DNA of 64,000 nucleotides. It comes from Mariannaea sp. PMI_226 (taxonomy: Eukaryota > Ascomycota > Sordariomycetes > Hypocreales > Nectriaceae). The notes below the pieces were generated by a model. The model had not been told where the DNA came from. It did not search any database and saw nothing but the letters and a program-made list of their open reading frames with translations. The position numbers and the translations under genes are program-made. The DNA is taken from positions 1,674,001 to 1,738,000 of the forward strand of contig JANFOG010000005.1 of NCBI GenBank assembly GCA_024336345.1, read 5' to 3'. Shown piece by piece: positions 12,101 through 22,828 of this stretch (positions are counted from its first letter, which is position 1; each line of letters opens with the position of its first letter).

Positions 12101-15100
12101 CCACCCTTTTGATGTAATCCATTGAACGAGCTCATTTATTCTCCGTGGGAAACTACTCTAAAAGTTTCACTCCACCATGCGCTATGTTGTTGGGGGCGGG
12201 TTTACGGCTAATGAGATGATGCTCGGAAGTATGACACAAGGGTGGGCACGCAGAAGATACTCAAAAGTCACCACGATTGTTAGTGCCTCACGAGTAAAAG
12301 CGCCACCCATAAAATATGTCGTCCGCGTTAAAGAAAAAAAAATTGACACATTTGACTCATTCAAAATCCATTCATCTGATTGGGGGATTCAACCCAAGTG
12401 GGATTCAAGCTGAAATGCAGTGCGCTCTCAGTGGCCACTATTCCCACCCTGTACTATGTAGCTCCTCGGAGGCACGCAAGGAAGATCTCTAAAGATAGAA
12501 ACAGTGCTTGTGGCGATGAGCCTGATGTAATAACACCACTCACAACTCGTTTTTAGAAGCCTTAGCACATCTGTATGGCAAGTGTGAGAAATTCCCGGCG
12601 ACCTAAACAACAAGAGGGAGCCTTCAAGGTCATATGCCACTCTTGGTCACCAGATGGATAGCACGACCATTGCAATCCGGAATAGTCGAGGGATTGGAAA
12701 AATCGGAGCACATTTGCTGGCCTCAAAAACGGCTATGCCCCCTCTTAAACGTGACGACTCGTATATGACAAGGCCAAAATAAAGGTGGAAATTAAATCAG
12801 AAAGGAGAAATGATAAAACAACAAGAGGAAGAAGAAGAAGAAGAAGAAATCACAAGTCACCCATGGTATCAATGCGCGAATCCGACGAGTCAGCTCAAAG
12901 TCCAAGGTGAAACTATCGAGCGAGGAAGGAAAAAGAAATTAGGCAGCATGTCAAATGCAGGACCACAAATACTAAACTGCCACTGGTGAGATCAGGGGAC
13001 GAGCCCACGAAACTGAGCAATCAGCACCGAGGATGTTTGATGCGAAATGCAATGCGGGAAGCATGAGGCGATACTGGTGTCTCATCTTCTGTTGCACGTC
13101 CAAACGATCAACCATCAGCATTTCAGCAATCTAGACAGTTACATCAATCTCCGCCTCTTGTTTGAACGGAATGCCAGATCCCGAGCGGGAAGGATGAGGA
13201 AAGAAAGAGAGGCCTGAACCCAGCCATCTAGCGGAGGGGAACTCCAGAAGCGCAAAACACGCATCAGAAACACGGACCTGCCTATCTGGCATAACTTGCA
13301 GTTCCGGGCGCTGCCTCAAATGGTCTGCAGGCTTGCAGCAGTCCGTCTCTAGAATTGGTTCATGGGTGACGAGGTACGATGGCGAGACGCATTGTGAGTG
13401 GTCTATCACGATGTGTCCAAGCCTGCAGCATTGCTGCAGAGATGCGGTCTTCTCGTTAGCGGCGTTGCCCCCGGTTGATGGCTCCGACAATGTCTATTCG
13501 TTGGAATGGAAAACTTGGTCCCCCAGATGATTCATGGAGCGCTCTTCGACCGAGCACGAAGGAGGCGAAATGCAACAATTTTTTTTTCTCCTTGTGCCTC
13601 GATCACCACATCTCATCCGCTGCTTGATAGGCTAGGATTGGGAGGTTAGGGTGGCCACTGAAGTGGGAGAATTGAGGCGAGTGAGATAGGGAGGGGTACC
13701 TAGCTTCCAACCGAGTGAGTAACTCAAGGTATCACCACACCTACGATCAGTGACACAATCGGCCATGCTACTTTTCGACCTGGCTGCATCGCTAAGGTGA
13801 GTACAGACATACTATATCGCATGAATACCCTACCGAGGCACCTCACTACAATAGTCAACCAAGACGGGTGGGGGCACAGGTCATCCGCAGCTAGTGTGCC
13901 CTGTTTGCTTCGAGAGGCCACTCCGTAGTATCTCCGATGGTGTTGCGCAAACAAAGAGAGATTGAGGCAACGAGAAGATGATATCCATATTTATTATTTC
14001 CTCCATAAAGTATCCAAGATTGGGAGGGAGTCGAGGGCAGGGTACCCCATGGCAAGAGAGAGTACTACCTATCGCACATATGTACCTACTCAAGCATGTG
14101 CTCTTTCGGAGAGTAATCCAAGTTCTCTGTCGTAGAGTGCACGCGCTTAGCATAGCCAACATGCATGAGTTTGGGGCCTGTCAGCTTCCGCCATTGCCCC
14201 CTCATCAAAAGAAAAATCAAGGAAAATAGATGACGGAAAGGAAACATCAGTCCAATCCCGTGCTCTTCCAGATGTTCCATCTCTCTGTTCTCCGCTTGTC
14301 GTCTCCACCCAACTAGTACTATGTAGCGACCTTAGCTACTCACCTACCTTCGGGTTATGTACTGAGACGTTAGGAAGGTAGGGTAGGTAGGTAAGGTAAT
14401 CACTATGTATTCGAAACTAGGCCTGGACTGAATACAATGGAAGCTATTTAATTAATTATCCCGCTCTTCTAGAGGATTACCTAAACCTACTTGCCTATAT
14501 AGGTCCGAAGTAACCACGTCGTATGGGCTCGTCAGAAATGACGACGATCGAGTCTACGGGATACCAATAATTTCCCTGCCCCCTCGGTTCCAAGGCCCGT
14601 CATTTTGAGCACCTACAGAAAGTACCTAAGCATCCATGCGACGTGACGCTACTGCATCGCAGTTCAGTATCCGCCCGAGGCACAAGGTACATCGGTAAGT
14701 AGGTATGTAGGTACATGGTACAAATGCACAGCACTACCACGCACCTCGCCTGAGGCCAGTCAAGCGGATTTCCTCAGAGTAGCTGAAAGACATGGTGTAT
14801 CCACTCAAAGCGCATCCAAAGGCCTTGCAAATGGCAGGCAAGGCAAGGTCTAGATGTCTCCCTGGTTCTGGGTGGAGTGGTGGAGTTGTCTGAGGGGATA
14901 CCCCCTGCTGAGAGGCTGCATCAAGTCTCTTTTACCAGAGGAGGCCGTCCCCCAACCACAATGGAAAGGCCGCTGGGGATACATGGATCAAACGCCTGTT
15001 GCAGTCGCCTACTGGACCACCCGCTGCTGCACCTTTCCACGGCAAGTCCTGACCCGTGCCCACTGCGCCATGGCGGATGGGCCACTGCAAATGCACCGCA

Positions 15101-15821
15101 CTGCACCTATGGAATGTGAATGGGGGCCGCTGAGTCCGTCGCTGGAAACCCCCCTAGTGCTTCGGGACCTCCTTATGCCACCTTCCACCTTCCACCTTCC
15201 ACGTTGCTTCTCACTCTCCACTTCTGTCTGTGCCCATCGCCCCCAGCGCCTGTCCACGATTCAAACCAGCTCTCGACATCATCTCACCTTGCTCCTTCTG
15301 CCACTTCTCCAATCTCTATCTCCTCTCCATTCTCAGACTGATGTCTATCGTCGCGTAGGGGTTTCCTCGCTTTCAACGGCCTAACAACAGCGCCTGGAGC
15401 CTCCATTTGCCCTGCGATCGCCCTTGTTTCAACAATGTCTTGCCCGTATATATTGTCGCCAACCAAGACAACATCGTGATTTCGGCATAATCTTGTCCTC
15501 CAAATCAGGTCACCCTCGCATCCAAATCGCCCCGTCGCGAGCTGTTCGAGGCCCTTTTCACCACCACTGGGTTTTTGTGTCGTTTCGCTGCTTGGATGTC
15601 TCACATAGACACATAGCTGCCCCCCCTCGCGTCTTTTCAAACAATCGCCTTGTGCCTTTCCCAGCCTTGCTTCCCACACCAGCAGAAGGGTCACCCCAGC
15701 ATGCAGACGGACACCCGCGGCAACCCCGACATTGTCGCACGCCTACGCTGCTGAGAAGATTACGGCCTATCAACACGGTCGAATGTGTTTACAGCTAAAA
15801 AGCACACCTTCGTCGCCCACC
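9200..15821. other. 6.6 kb ORF-poor spacer plus leader of the disordered-protein gene
   Basis: Both strands were read for spliced or unspliced genes. Frames of up to 205 codons exist (9336-9953 minus, 9700-10098 plus, 14854-15384 plus) but they overlap on opposite strands, lack motifs and read as random. The region is not AT-rich, so there is no sign of RIP-degraded transposons, and no terminal repeats were seen. An AAG microsatellite lies at about 12828-12849 and GGTA/TAGG-rich patches at 14341-14398 and near 14690-14720. The last 600-700 bases are C/T-rich and probably form a long leader for the gene at 15822. No tRNA or 5S gene was recognised. Confidence 0.5.
12828..12849. repeat. (AAG)n microsatellite
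   Basis: About seven uninterrupted AAG/GAA units lie in a noncoding stretch. Confidence 0.9.
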
Positions 15822-18800
15822 ATGTCGACCCCTCTTGACCGTTCCAACGATCTCGCCTCGTCCCGCGACTCGAGCCTCGGGGGACAACGCAAGTTCAAAA
15901 AGCATAAAGTTCTTCCTCGCCCCCACAACGATAAAGGATACGACTATATGCATAACTCGCGGGTCGGTCCGAAAAACTATGACCTAACAATTAATACGTC
16001 ACGTCCCGCCGGAAGGGACGAATCGTTCAGAATTCGTGGCGGCACACAGCCGTCGAGCCCCCGAACACTTAAACATCAACCAAGGAGCATTGGAAACGGA
16101 CCCGATTTACCACCCACTCCACCAAGGCACTCCCGCAAATCCTCTAGCAACTCATCGGGCCTACCTTCCAGCCCTACATTTGGCGAAGCTACTTTCCAAA
16201 CACCCCGGGATGCTCGCCCACGACCTCCCAAAACACCTCCGAATCAGAGAAGTCCGCCCACGCCGGATGTTACACCCCCTCATCCCACAAGCCGTTCAGG
16301 ACTACTGCGCCCAGTTTTAGGCGGTCGCACGGGGTCAAAAGCCACCACCACAGACTCGCATACAGGCTCGGGCTCTTTCAAAACGGCTCGCGAAGAACCC
16401 TCATCGGAGGACGAAGAGAAGTCTGGGGTGACAAAAACGACTGTGTCAACGGTTCGCCATATCGCTGACAAGAGAAGCACTCGAATTCCGTTGACTGGTC
16501 TAGGCTTGGCACTTGTCGGCCTTGCAACTCAAGACGACAATAGAATTTCCATTTCAAAGGGAGATTTCGGCGCCTTTGAGGGTGACTGGAGCTCCGTTAG
16601 CGAAGTGGAAGAGGAGTGGGACAACAATTTGATGAGAATGGTGACCATTAGAAAGAGACCCGAAACCGTCGAAGCCGCGCGACCTGTTTCTCAAATCGCG
16701 GTCATTGTTGATCCTGACATGGTTTCACCAACTCAAGCTGCCAAGGCTGTGCGACAACTGCCTTTGCATAAGAAACCAGATACCGTCTCATCCACCAGGG
16801 GTGTTCCGGATCGCGCTACTACCTCCACGGCTCCTTCAAGTACAACCACCTCCATTAGTTCAGACGCCAAACGGGCCTCTGCCATTTCCACCAAGTCTAC
16901 CAAGTCCACCAAATCCACCGTATCCACTGTGGTGGAGGCCATTCTGATGGATGGACCTCCCCAGCCTCAGCGGCAGAGGACTCTACGCCATATGCCAAAG
17001 CAAGTTGCCTTGAGAGTGCCTGTGAATGAAAACCCGAGCGTCCCCCCTACTTCTTCGAGATCCGATCAGTCTTCGAGAGAGCCACGGTTCAGGCGGCGTT
17101 CCGAGGATGCCAATGTTGAGAGTTACGTCTCCAGCACCACCATTCATTCGATTGCAAGTAGTAAAGCGAGGCGCGATGTTTGGAAGAGTGGCGGTATACC
17201 AGTTGTCATTGTTCCCGATCGCCGATCATCCAACAAATCTAGATCGAGGGAACCTTCTTTGAGATCGCGCTCTAGCAAACGGACGCCTAGTGTTGGTTCG
17301 GTCCCTAGAGACGGTTCCGTGGCACGCGAGGCCAAAGAGGAGGTCAAGGCTGTGAGTGTTGCGGATACAGCATCCACTCGACGATCTCGTCGTGGTCGCG
17401 CTCAATCCGAATCAGATGGCTCTGATCACCGTACAATGGACTTTCCTCCAGTCATCCCAGCTCGCTCTTCTTCTTTGTCTGCGCCAACCAGTCGCAATGC
17501 CTCTCGTTCAGTATCACGTTCCGCTTCACGCACCAACTCCTTGACTGCAGAAAGCATTAGGATTCACAACGCTCTACAAGATTCTTTGATGAGAAAGTCT
17601 GAAGAGATCAAGAAATCTGCACAGGGATCTCAGGTGCCTGTTCTTCGTCTCCCAGATGACGTCCCAAGTCGACCTACCCACTCTATCGAGTCCGAGAAGG
17701 AAATGGCACGTCGTAGATTGAGCAGCAGCCTTACCTCTGACAAAGATACTGTACAGCGTCGGCTTAGCAGCAGCATCGCCTCCGACAAGGAAGCAGCACA
17801 ACGCCGACTCAGTAGCAGCCACACTTCCGAAAGGGATACAATGCAATGTCGATTGAGTACTGGCCAAATTCCCGACAAAGAGGCAGTGCGAAACCGGTTG
17901 AGTTGCGACCTTCAAACGGAGTTTCTGAATGTGAAGAGCTACGGCTCTCTCAAGACTCCATTCTCACTGGCGTCCGTTGAGACGAATGGGACTGCTTTGG
18001 AAGTTTCTGAGGCCATGGCTGTTCAGATGTATCCACACCAAAACTCGTCAGTGCTAATGGTCGACCATTCGACCAAGCCCTCCCAATCTTCGATCGAAAC
18101 GCCACAGGAGAATGAGTACGGCATGCCTGTCGAACGAACCAAGGCAAAGGAGATTGCAGGTGATGGCCCACTCACGCCTCCTCAACCGCTTTTCTCGTTC
18201 AATGATGTTGATTCTCCTTTGCGAAACCCGCGGGCACCACCTGAGCCTCCAAGCCATCCACCAGCTATCCATTTTATCCCAGCAACTCCATCAGGCATGA
18301 CGCCGGCTGATGAGAGGAAGGTCCAGATGGGCAACTACTTCGAGTCAATGAAGGAGAAGCCGTCCCGAAGGCCTTCACTCGTTCGTCGCGCGCTTAGTCG
18401 CAGGCGTCGCCACTCTGTCGACTATCCTCCGACAAGCCCAAGAGTTCATGACTTGCTGACGCGAACGCTCTCACTCTCCCGCCACGGCCGTCACGGCCGC
18501 CATGGTAGGGCTCTCCGAACCAAGACGTACCCGTCTATGGAGCATGACCCGGCATATCCTAGCCCTGACGATGAACCAGCTGAGGGAAATAAGCTTCATC
18601 CCTTCTGGCGTCCTCAATGGGATGATGATCTGAATGACCACCATGGCCCTGATGAAGACGATGAAGTGTACAAGTATCCACCCATCAACAATCGGCCTCA
18701 GAGGAAACTTAGCTCGAGGATGAAACGCACATTTGCAATTCTACCCCCCAAGGAAGAACAACACTACTATGCTGATGATCAGTGGGGTCCTGAGAGACGC

Positions 18801-19172
18801 ACTATTCGACGGACACCCAGCGGCAATCTTCGGGTCGTGAGACACCGGTCCAGCTTCGATTCCCTGAGGAGAAGCTACCATTTTGATGGACGAGTCCCTA
18901 CTGTACCAGACAGTGAAGATAAGAAGCCGTTTTGGCTCCGAAACACCATTCACAGGCGGCATAGCAAGGAGAGACGTCGACTGTCTCTGGGGAGCAGACT
19001 CGAAGAGATTCAAAATATTCCACGAAAAATAAGTGAGAAGAGACGCGAGAAGCGTACGCGCGAGCTTCGCCAAAAGATTAGCGGGCCGCGGGAGGTTCGT
19101 GATGGAGTCGGAGAGGTCATACGATCGAGGTCGCTTCTCCGAGAAGAGTATCGCCCTGCTGCACAGATTTAG
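15822..19172 (+). CDS. Large disordered Ser/Arg/Pro-rich protein, function unknown
   Basis: One open frame of 1116 residues from the ATG at 15822, which sits in a CCCACCATG context. An in-frame ATG at 15732 would add 30 weakly structured residues and is less likely. No known domain is visible. Composition is basic and rich in Ser, Arg and Pro (PPTPPRHSRKSS, KTPPNQRSPPTPDVTPP), with poly-Ser/Lys-Thr stretches (STKSTKSTKS near residues 350-370). A more conserved-looking island lies around residues 220-320 (PLTGLGLALVGLATQ, then FEGDWSSVSEVEEEW). Residues about 631-700 are 15-residue repeats beginning RRLSSS, and the C-terminus is strongly basic with RRHSxxRRR patches. Many RxxS/RRxS sites suggest a phosphorylated scaffold or cytoskeletal/polarity protein, but that is inference. 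I do not recognise the family. Confidence 0.85.
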   Translation: MSTPLDRSNDLASSRDSSLGGQRKFKKHKVLPRPHNDKGYDYMHNSRVGPKNYDLTINTSRPAGRDESFRIRGGTQPSSPRTLKHQPRSIGNGPDLPPTPPRHSRKSSSNSSGLPSSPTFGEATFQTPRDARPRPPKTPPNQRSPPTPDVTPPHPTSRSGLLRPVLGGRTGSKATTTDSHTGSGSFKTAREEPSSEDEEKSGVTKTTVSTVRHIADKRSTRIPLTGLGLALVGLATQDDNRISISKGDFGAFEGDWSSVSEVEEEWDNNLMRMVTIRKRPETVEAARPVSQIAVIVDPDMVSPTQAAKAVRQLPLHKKPDTVSSTRGVPDRATTSTAPSSTTTSISSDAKRASAISTKSTKSTKSTVSTVVEAILMDGPPQPQRQRTLRHMPKQVALRVPVNENPSVPPTSSRSDQSSREPRFRRRSEDANVESYVSSTTIHSIASSKARRDVWKSGGIPVVIVPDRRSSNKSRSREPSLRSRSSKRTPSVGSVPRDGSVAREAKEEVKAVSVADTASTRRSRRGRAQSESDGSDHRTMDFPPVIPARSSSLSAPTSRNASRSVSRSASRTNSLTAESIRIHNALQDSLMRKSEEIKKSAQGSQVPVLRLPDDVPSRPTHSIESEKEMARRRLSSSLTSDKDTVQRRLSSSIASDKEAAQRRLSSSHTSERDTMQCRLSTGQIPDKEAVRNRLSCDLQTEFLNVKSYGSLKTPFSLASVETNGTALEVSEAMAVQMYPHQNSSVLMVDHSTKPSQSSIETPQENEYGMPVERTKAKEIAGDGPLTPPQPLFSFNDVDSPLRNPRAPPEPPSHPPAIHFIPATPSGMTPADERKVQMGNYFESMKEKPSRRPSLVRRALSRRRRHSVDYPPTSPRVHDLLTRTLSLSRHGRHGRHGRALRTKTYPSMEHDPAYPSPDDEPAEGNKLHPFWRPQWDDDLNDHHGPDEDDEVYKYPPINNRPQRKLSSRMKRTFAILPPKEEQHYYADDQWGPERRTIRRTPSGNLRVVRHRSSFDSLRRSYHFDGRVPTVPDSEDKKPFWLRNTIHRRHSKERRRLSLGSRLEEIQNIPRKISEKRREKRTRELRQKISGPREVRDGVGEVIRSRSLLREEYRPAAQI
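17712..17906 (+). repeat. 45-bp in-frame tandem repeats (RRLSSS units)
   Basis: Four full units starting at 17712, 17757, 17802 and 17847, plus a partial one from 17892. They code RRLSSSLTSDKDTVQ, RRLSSSIASDKEAAQ, RRLSSSHTSERDTMQ, CRLSTGQIPDKEAVR and NRLSCDL. Each carries a basophilic-kinase-like RRxSS core followed by an acidic SDK/SER segment. Confidence 0.9.
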
Positions 19173-19843
19173 ACCTCGTCCCGCCAACCCATTGATGATT
19201 TCAGTTGAGACGATTTGCCTATCAACACGAAGCAATAGCCCAAAACGGCCGACATCTGCAGTGCAGATGTTTTACGAAACCCAGAAGGGATGGAAATGTT
19301 TACGATCGACATGAGCTGACGTTTTCACGATTGAATTTTTTCCTTTGGGGACATGAAAATGATTTTCACACACAAATATGCCGGTGTCATTACGGAATTT
19401 GCTGATGAGACGATGAAAGACAAGATGTTCCAGGATGCAGGTCTTCCTCGTTGTCACTTGTGCTCACGGGAGGGTCCTTGTGTTTTTTTTTTTCTTCTTT
19501 TCGTTTTTGGCGTGTAATATAAATATACATATATATATAGGTTGCAATGATGCCCCATGAGATACCACAAATATAGTTTACTGGAGCTTTGAGGCTCATG
19601 TTCTTACCAACTTCGCTGTTCCAATTGGGTCATGCAGTTTTGATTTAGACTCAGTGTTCCAACTGTGTTGTGACTCCCAATCTATACTTGTGCCTACTAT
19701 ATTACCTGTCAGAGGTTGTTTAATCTGACCTTAGTAGTCATTTTAAGTGCCATATTCCATCCGAGAACGCCGATTACGCCCACTATGTTATAATTATCAT
19801 CAAACTCTGGATCTGTGCTTATCTCATTCTTTCTTCTACACCC
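19173..19843. other. Convergent 3' spacer
   Basis: Spacer between the disordered-protein gene and the 3' end of the U1-C gene. It is T- and TA-rich near 19480-19545 and contains no gene; short frames are random. Confidence 0.6.
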
Positions 19844-20705
19844 CTATCGTCGTTCCTGTCCAGGAGGTCCTGACATCCCCGGTGCTCCTGGAGCAGGGAA
19901 TCCTGGCGGGGGAGCGCCACCCGGAGGGAACTGGCCTGGTGGAGGCATGTTGGGAAGGCCAGCGAAGGGTGGAGGAGCGCCAGAAGCGCCAGGAGGACCA
20001 GAAACTCCAGGAGGAGGGAATGGCAGACCACCTGGCGGGGGGAAGGGAAGACCGTTGGGAGGTATCGGGGGCATTCCGTTCGGCCCAGGAGGGAAAGGGG
20101 GCATGGGAGGCATACCGCGACCACCGCCTGGGGGAGCTATATCAGGGTTGTCAGTTCAAACTTCTTTGCATATAAACGAGGGGACTGTATTTACGGGGCA
20201 TGCCCTGAGGAAACTGTCCCGGAGGCGCGCCAGGCATACCAGGGAAGGGAGGAGGGACACCGCCAGGGAACGGGAACGGGGGAGGGAAAGCATGTCCGGG
20301 CTGGTTTTGTGGAAGCATGGGATTGGCGTGGGCTTGGCCCTCGGCGGCGTAGGAGGAGGTGATGGAGTCAATGACAGACTGGGCCTTCTCATGGCCAATT
20401 TCTGGATGGGTGATCAGTTTTACATGACATGATGTTCACAGGGTGGACAGATGGCTAGACTTACGTTGATAGTAGTCTACCACGTTTCGCAGATGGTTTC
20501 GTCCACTGTTGTGGGCCTTGCGCACGCTCATGGAGTCGTGCGTGAGGTAGACATCGCAGTAGTCGCCTGTGTAACGACCGAGGTCAGGATGAGGCACGCG
20601 GGGAGGAGCTTCGGTCGGGGGACTTACAAAAGACTGCGAGGTGTCAGTAAAGCGGCGCAAAGCATTCCGGGGGATTCAAAAGGGTAAAAACTCACATTTG
20701 GGCAT
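19844..20705 (-). CDS. YHC1: U1 snRNP C protein (U1-C)
   Basis: Four exons (20705-20696, 20566-20465, 20401-20195, 20136-19844) give 203 residues. Exon 1 is only 10 nt (ATG CCC AAA T), and joining it gives [18 protein letters not shown], the start of the U1-C C2H2 zinc finger with ligands C4, C7, H22 and H28. [19 protein letters not shown] completes the conserved domain. Residues about 50-203 are the Pro/Gly/Met-rich tail typical of filamentous fungi (repeats of PPFP, GMPPMPP and GLPFPPPG). U1-C stabilises U1 snRNA pairing with the 5' splice site in the spliceosome. Compared with the animal form two residues are missing before the first ligand, which is usual in these fungi. The gene is divergent from ERV25 over about 400 bp. 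Confidence 0.95.
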
Positions 20706-21111
20706 ATTGGCGATGGTGCGCGGTGGCAGGTGATATCGAATTGCCGCAGTGTTGGCGCTGGGGTGTTTATTTGGTGAAGAGTCGTCGCGGTTTGGCCAGG
20801 ACGGACATGGAAACACTCCCAAAAGTTCACACAAGGCTGGCCCCACACGTGATAAGCGCAGGCAAGGCCAGCTCCAAACCTGTCTGTGATTGGTCCATAG
20901 CTCGCCACCCTTTCTTGGTGCCCGCGTGGGTCTGCACCGTGGCCGGGACACCTTTCAGTTTTGGTGGTGGCCCCCTTGTCCAGCTTGGCTACAGTAGGCC
21001 AGCTTGCTTGTGTGTAGATCTTCCATCTCTCTCCCTTGCTCGAACGACGAGAAGCTGCCACAACTGCCTCCCCCTCCCCCCCATTCATTGTACGACAATT
21101 CCACATACGCC
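20706..21111. promoter_or_regulatory. Bidirectional promoter between U1-C and ERV25 genes
   Basis: 406 bp separate two divergent start codons. It includes a C-rich run just before the ERV25 ATG and ACACGTGAT near 20845. No transcript or core element is proven by sequence. Confidence 0.6.
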
Positions 21112-21914
21112 ATGGCGCTCCAACGTTCGTTTCTGCAGTGCCTCTGCAGCGTAATCTTCATAATCGGCGTCGCAAATGCCCTCAAGTTCGACATGGCTGC
21201 GACGTCTGAGTCGGCCAAGAAGGAGAGATGCATTCGAAACTTCGTCTCTGAGAATGAGCTTGTCGTGGTCACGGCCACCGTTGACGGATACAAGGGCGAT
21301 GGCATGATGCTCAACATTCACGTATGCGATTTCAAATTCTGAAGCAAAGGAGTGGGTGGGAATTGCTAACGTGGGTTCTGCAGATTCGAGATGCCGTTGG
21401 CAACGAGTATGGTCGTCCCAGGGATGTCGTTGGAGAGTCGAGGACCGTCTTCACCTCCCACGCTTCTGCCGCCTTTGACATCTGCTTTGAAAACATCTTT
21501 ACTGGCTGTATGTAACATAAAGAGATCAATTCTCCTTTCTCCTTCAGAGAAGCAGTGCCCGTTTCGACACGCGACTAACAAGCTTTCACAGCCAAGCGAC
21601 TGAACAACCCCATCCGCCACGTCGAGCTCGACGTTGATATCGGTGCCGACGCCAAGGACTGGTCCGCCATCCAGGCCACCGAGAAGCTCAAGCCCGTCGA
21701 GGCTGAGCTCCGCCGCATCGAGGAAGTCACCGCCGAGATCGTTGGAGAGATGGAATACCTCCGTGCCCGTGAGCAGAAGCTGCGAGATACCAATGAGAGC
21801 ACCAACAACCGTGTCAAGTGGTTCGGCATTGCCACCACTTGGCTTTTGATCGGCCTCTGGGGCTGGCAGATCATGTACCTCCGAGCCTACTTCCGATCTA
21901 AGCATCTTATCTAA
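21112..21914 (+). CDS. ERV25: p24-family cargo receptor Erv25
   Basis: Three exons (21112-21321, 21384-21507, 21592-21914) give 218 residues. There is a signal peptide to about residue 23 (ending VANALKF). A GOLD domain follows (about 30-125) with the paired cysteines RCIRNF and FDICFEN, then a coiled-coil ([20 protein letters not shown]...[10 protein letters not shown]). One transmembrane helix ([21 protein letters not shown]) is followed by the short cytosolic tail [10 protein letters not shown], which matches the p24-delta/Erv25 pattern of aromatic then basic residues. p24 complexes cycle in COPII/COPI vesicles between ER and Golgi and help to load GPI-anchored cargo. The introns have CTAAC branch sites and phases agree. 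It shares its promoter region with the U1-C gene. Confidence 0.96.
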
Positions 21915-22828
21915 GAGGATGGTGGAAGAGAAGAGAGGCGGCCATTTGTGTTTGCACAGCGTGTATCCCATCTCTGTTAGGACGGCGTCGAATTCTTCAC
22001 GCTAGAGGTATCTATTCGAGCGACGAGATGTGGACTGTTCTGTTTAATTTTTTTCTTTATCTTTTGGTGAAGGGACCTAGGGGGCAAAATTGTCACTTTG
22101 CCGGTTGGGTCCTACTGGGTCTAATTGCGGGAAGTGCTCTTCTCCAGGCATGCTGGCGTTGGAAAATCGTTGCATGTACATGATCGGGAATAGGGAAACA
22201 CGGGTATAGAGCCCATGATCACCGAGATGCTTTGATGAGCTGGAGTGTAACAAAAGAAAGACATCATGAACAAAGCTATCTAATACGTCCAGCTTCCCGG
22301 CCAATTTCTGGTGATGATTTTTATTCGAGGCACACACGACATCCAGGCAGCTCCCACTCTCCCTTTTGTCCATGTCGCGTGCTCACTTAAGAGACTGAAT
22401 CCTGTAATTCATATGGAATATCATGTAACCTGGCACGGCATCCTGCAGAAAAAGGGCAATTCTTATCAATGGTTTCTTGAAATACTCCTCGTTCTGTCGG
22501 CTCCTCTTGCAGTTACTAGAAAGCTGTTTTAGTCCTCGGGGTCCTTGGCTTGGTGCAAGCATATTCAACATTCACGAGCATTTGGTAGATAGACTACGCG
22601 ATTCAGATATCTCACATTGTAAGTAGGTACCTCATGGAGGTACTGCTCATATATATTACTGCTTACCTAACTGATATGATTCGCTTCCATTGGTGGGTCT
22701 GCCAACAATGGAGTGACTCCCAACTGCCCCTCCACACCAAGAAGAGGAACCCCGCGATGAACTTGATCAAGTCTTCAAGCTAACATCAAACGTTTCGAGT
22801 AAAATTCATAGCTGACCACGATCGAACC
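21915..22828. other. Spacer between ERV25 and the Trp-tRNA synthetase gene
   Basis: 3' region of ERV25 and promoter of the next gene. Frames under 100 codons only, none recognisable. A GTAAGTAGGTACC patch lies near 22620. Confidence 0.55.

Noticed and set aside
14854..15384. 176-codon plus-strand frame upstream of the disordered-protein gene
   Set aside because: Composition (Trp/Cys/Pro-rich) looks like translated C/T-rich leader; no conservation clues.
21366..21971. 201-codon frame opposite ERV25
   Set aside because: It runs through ERV25 exons and introns; no family likeness, while the plus strand encodes a complete p24 protein.
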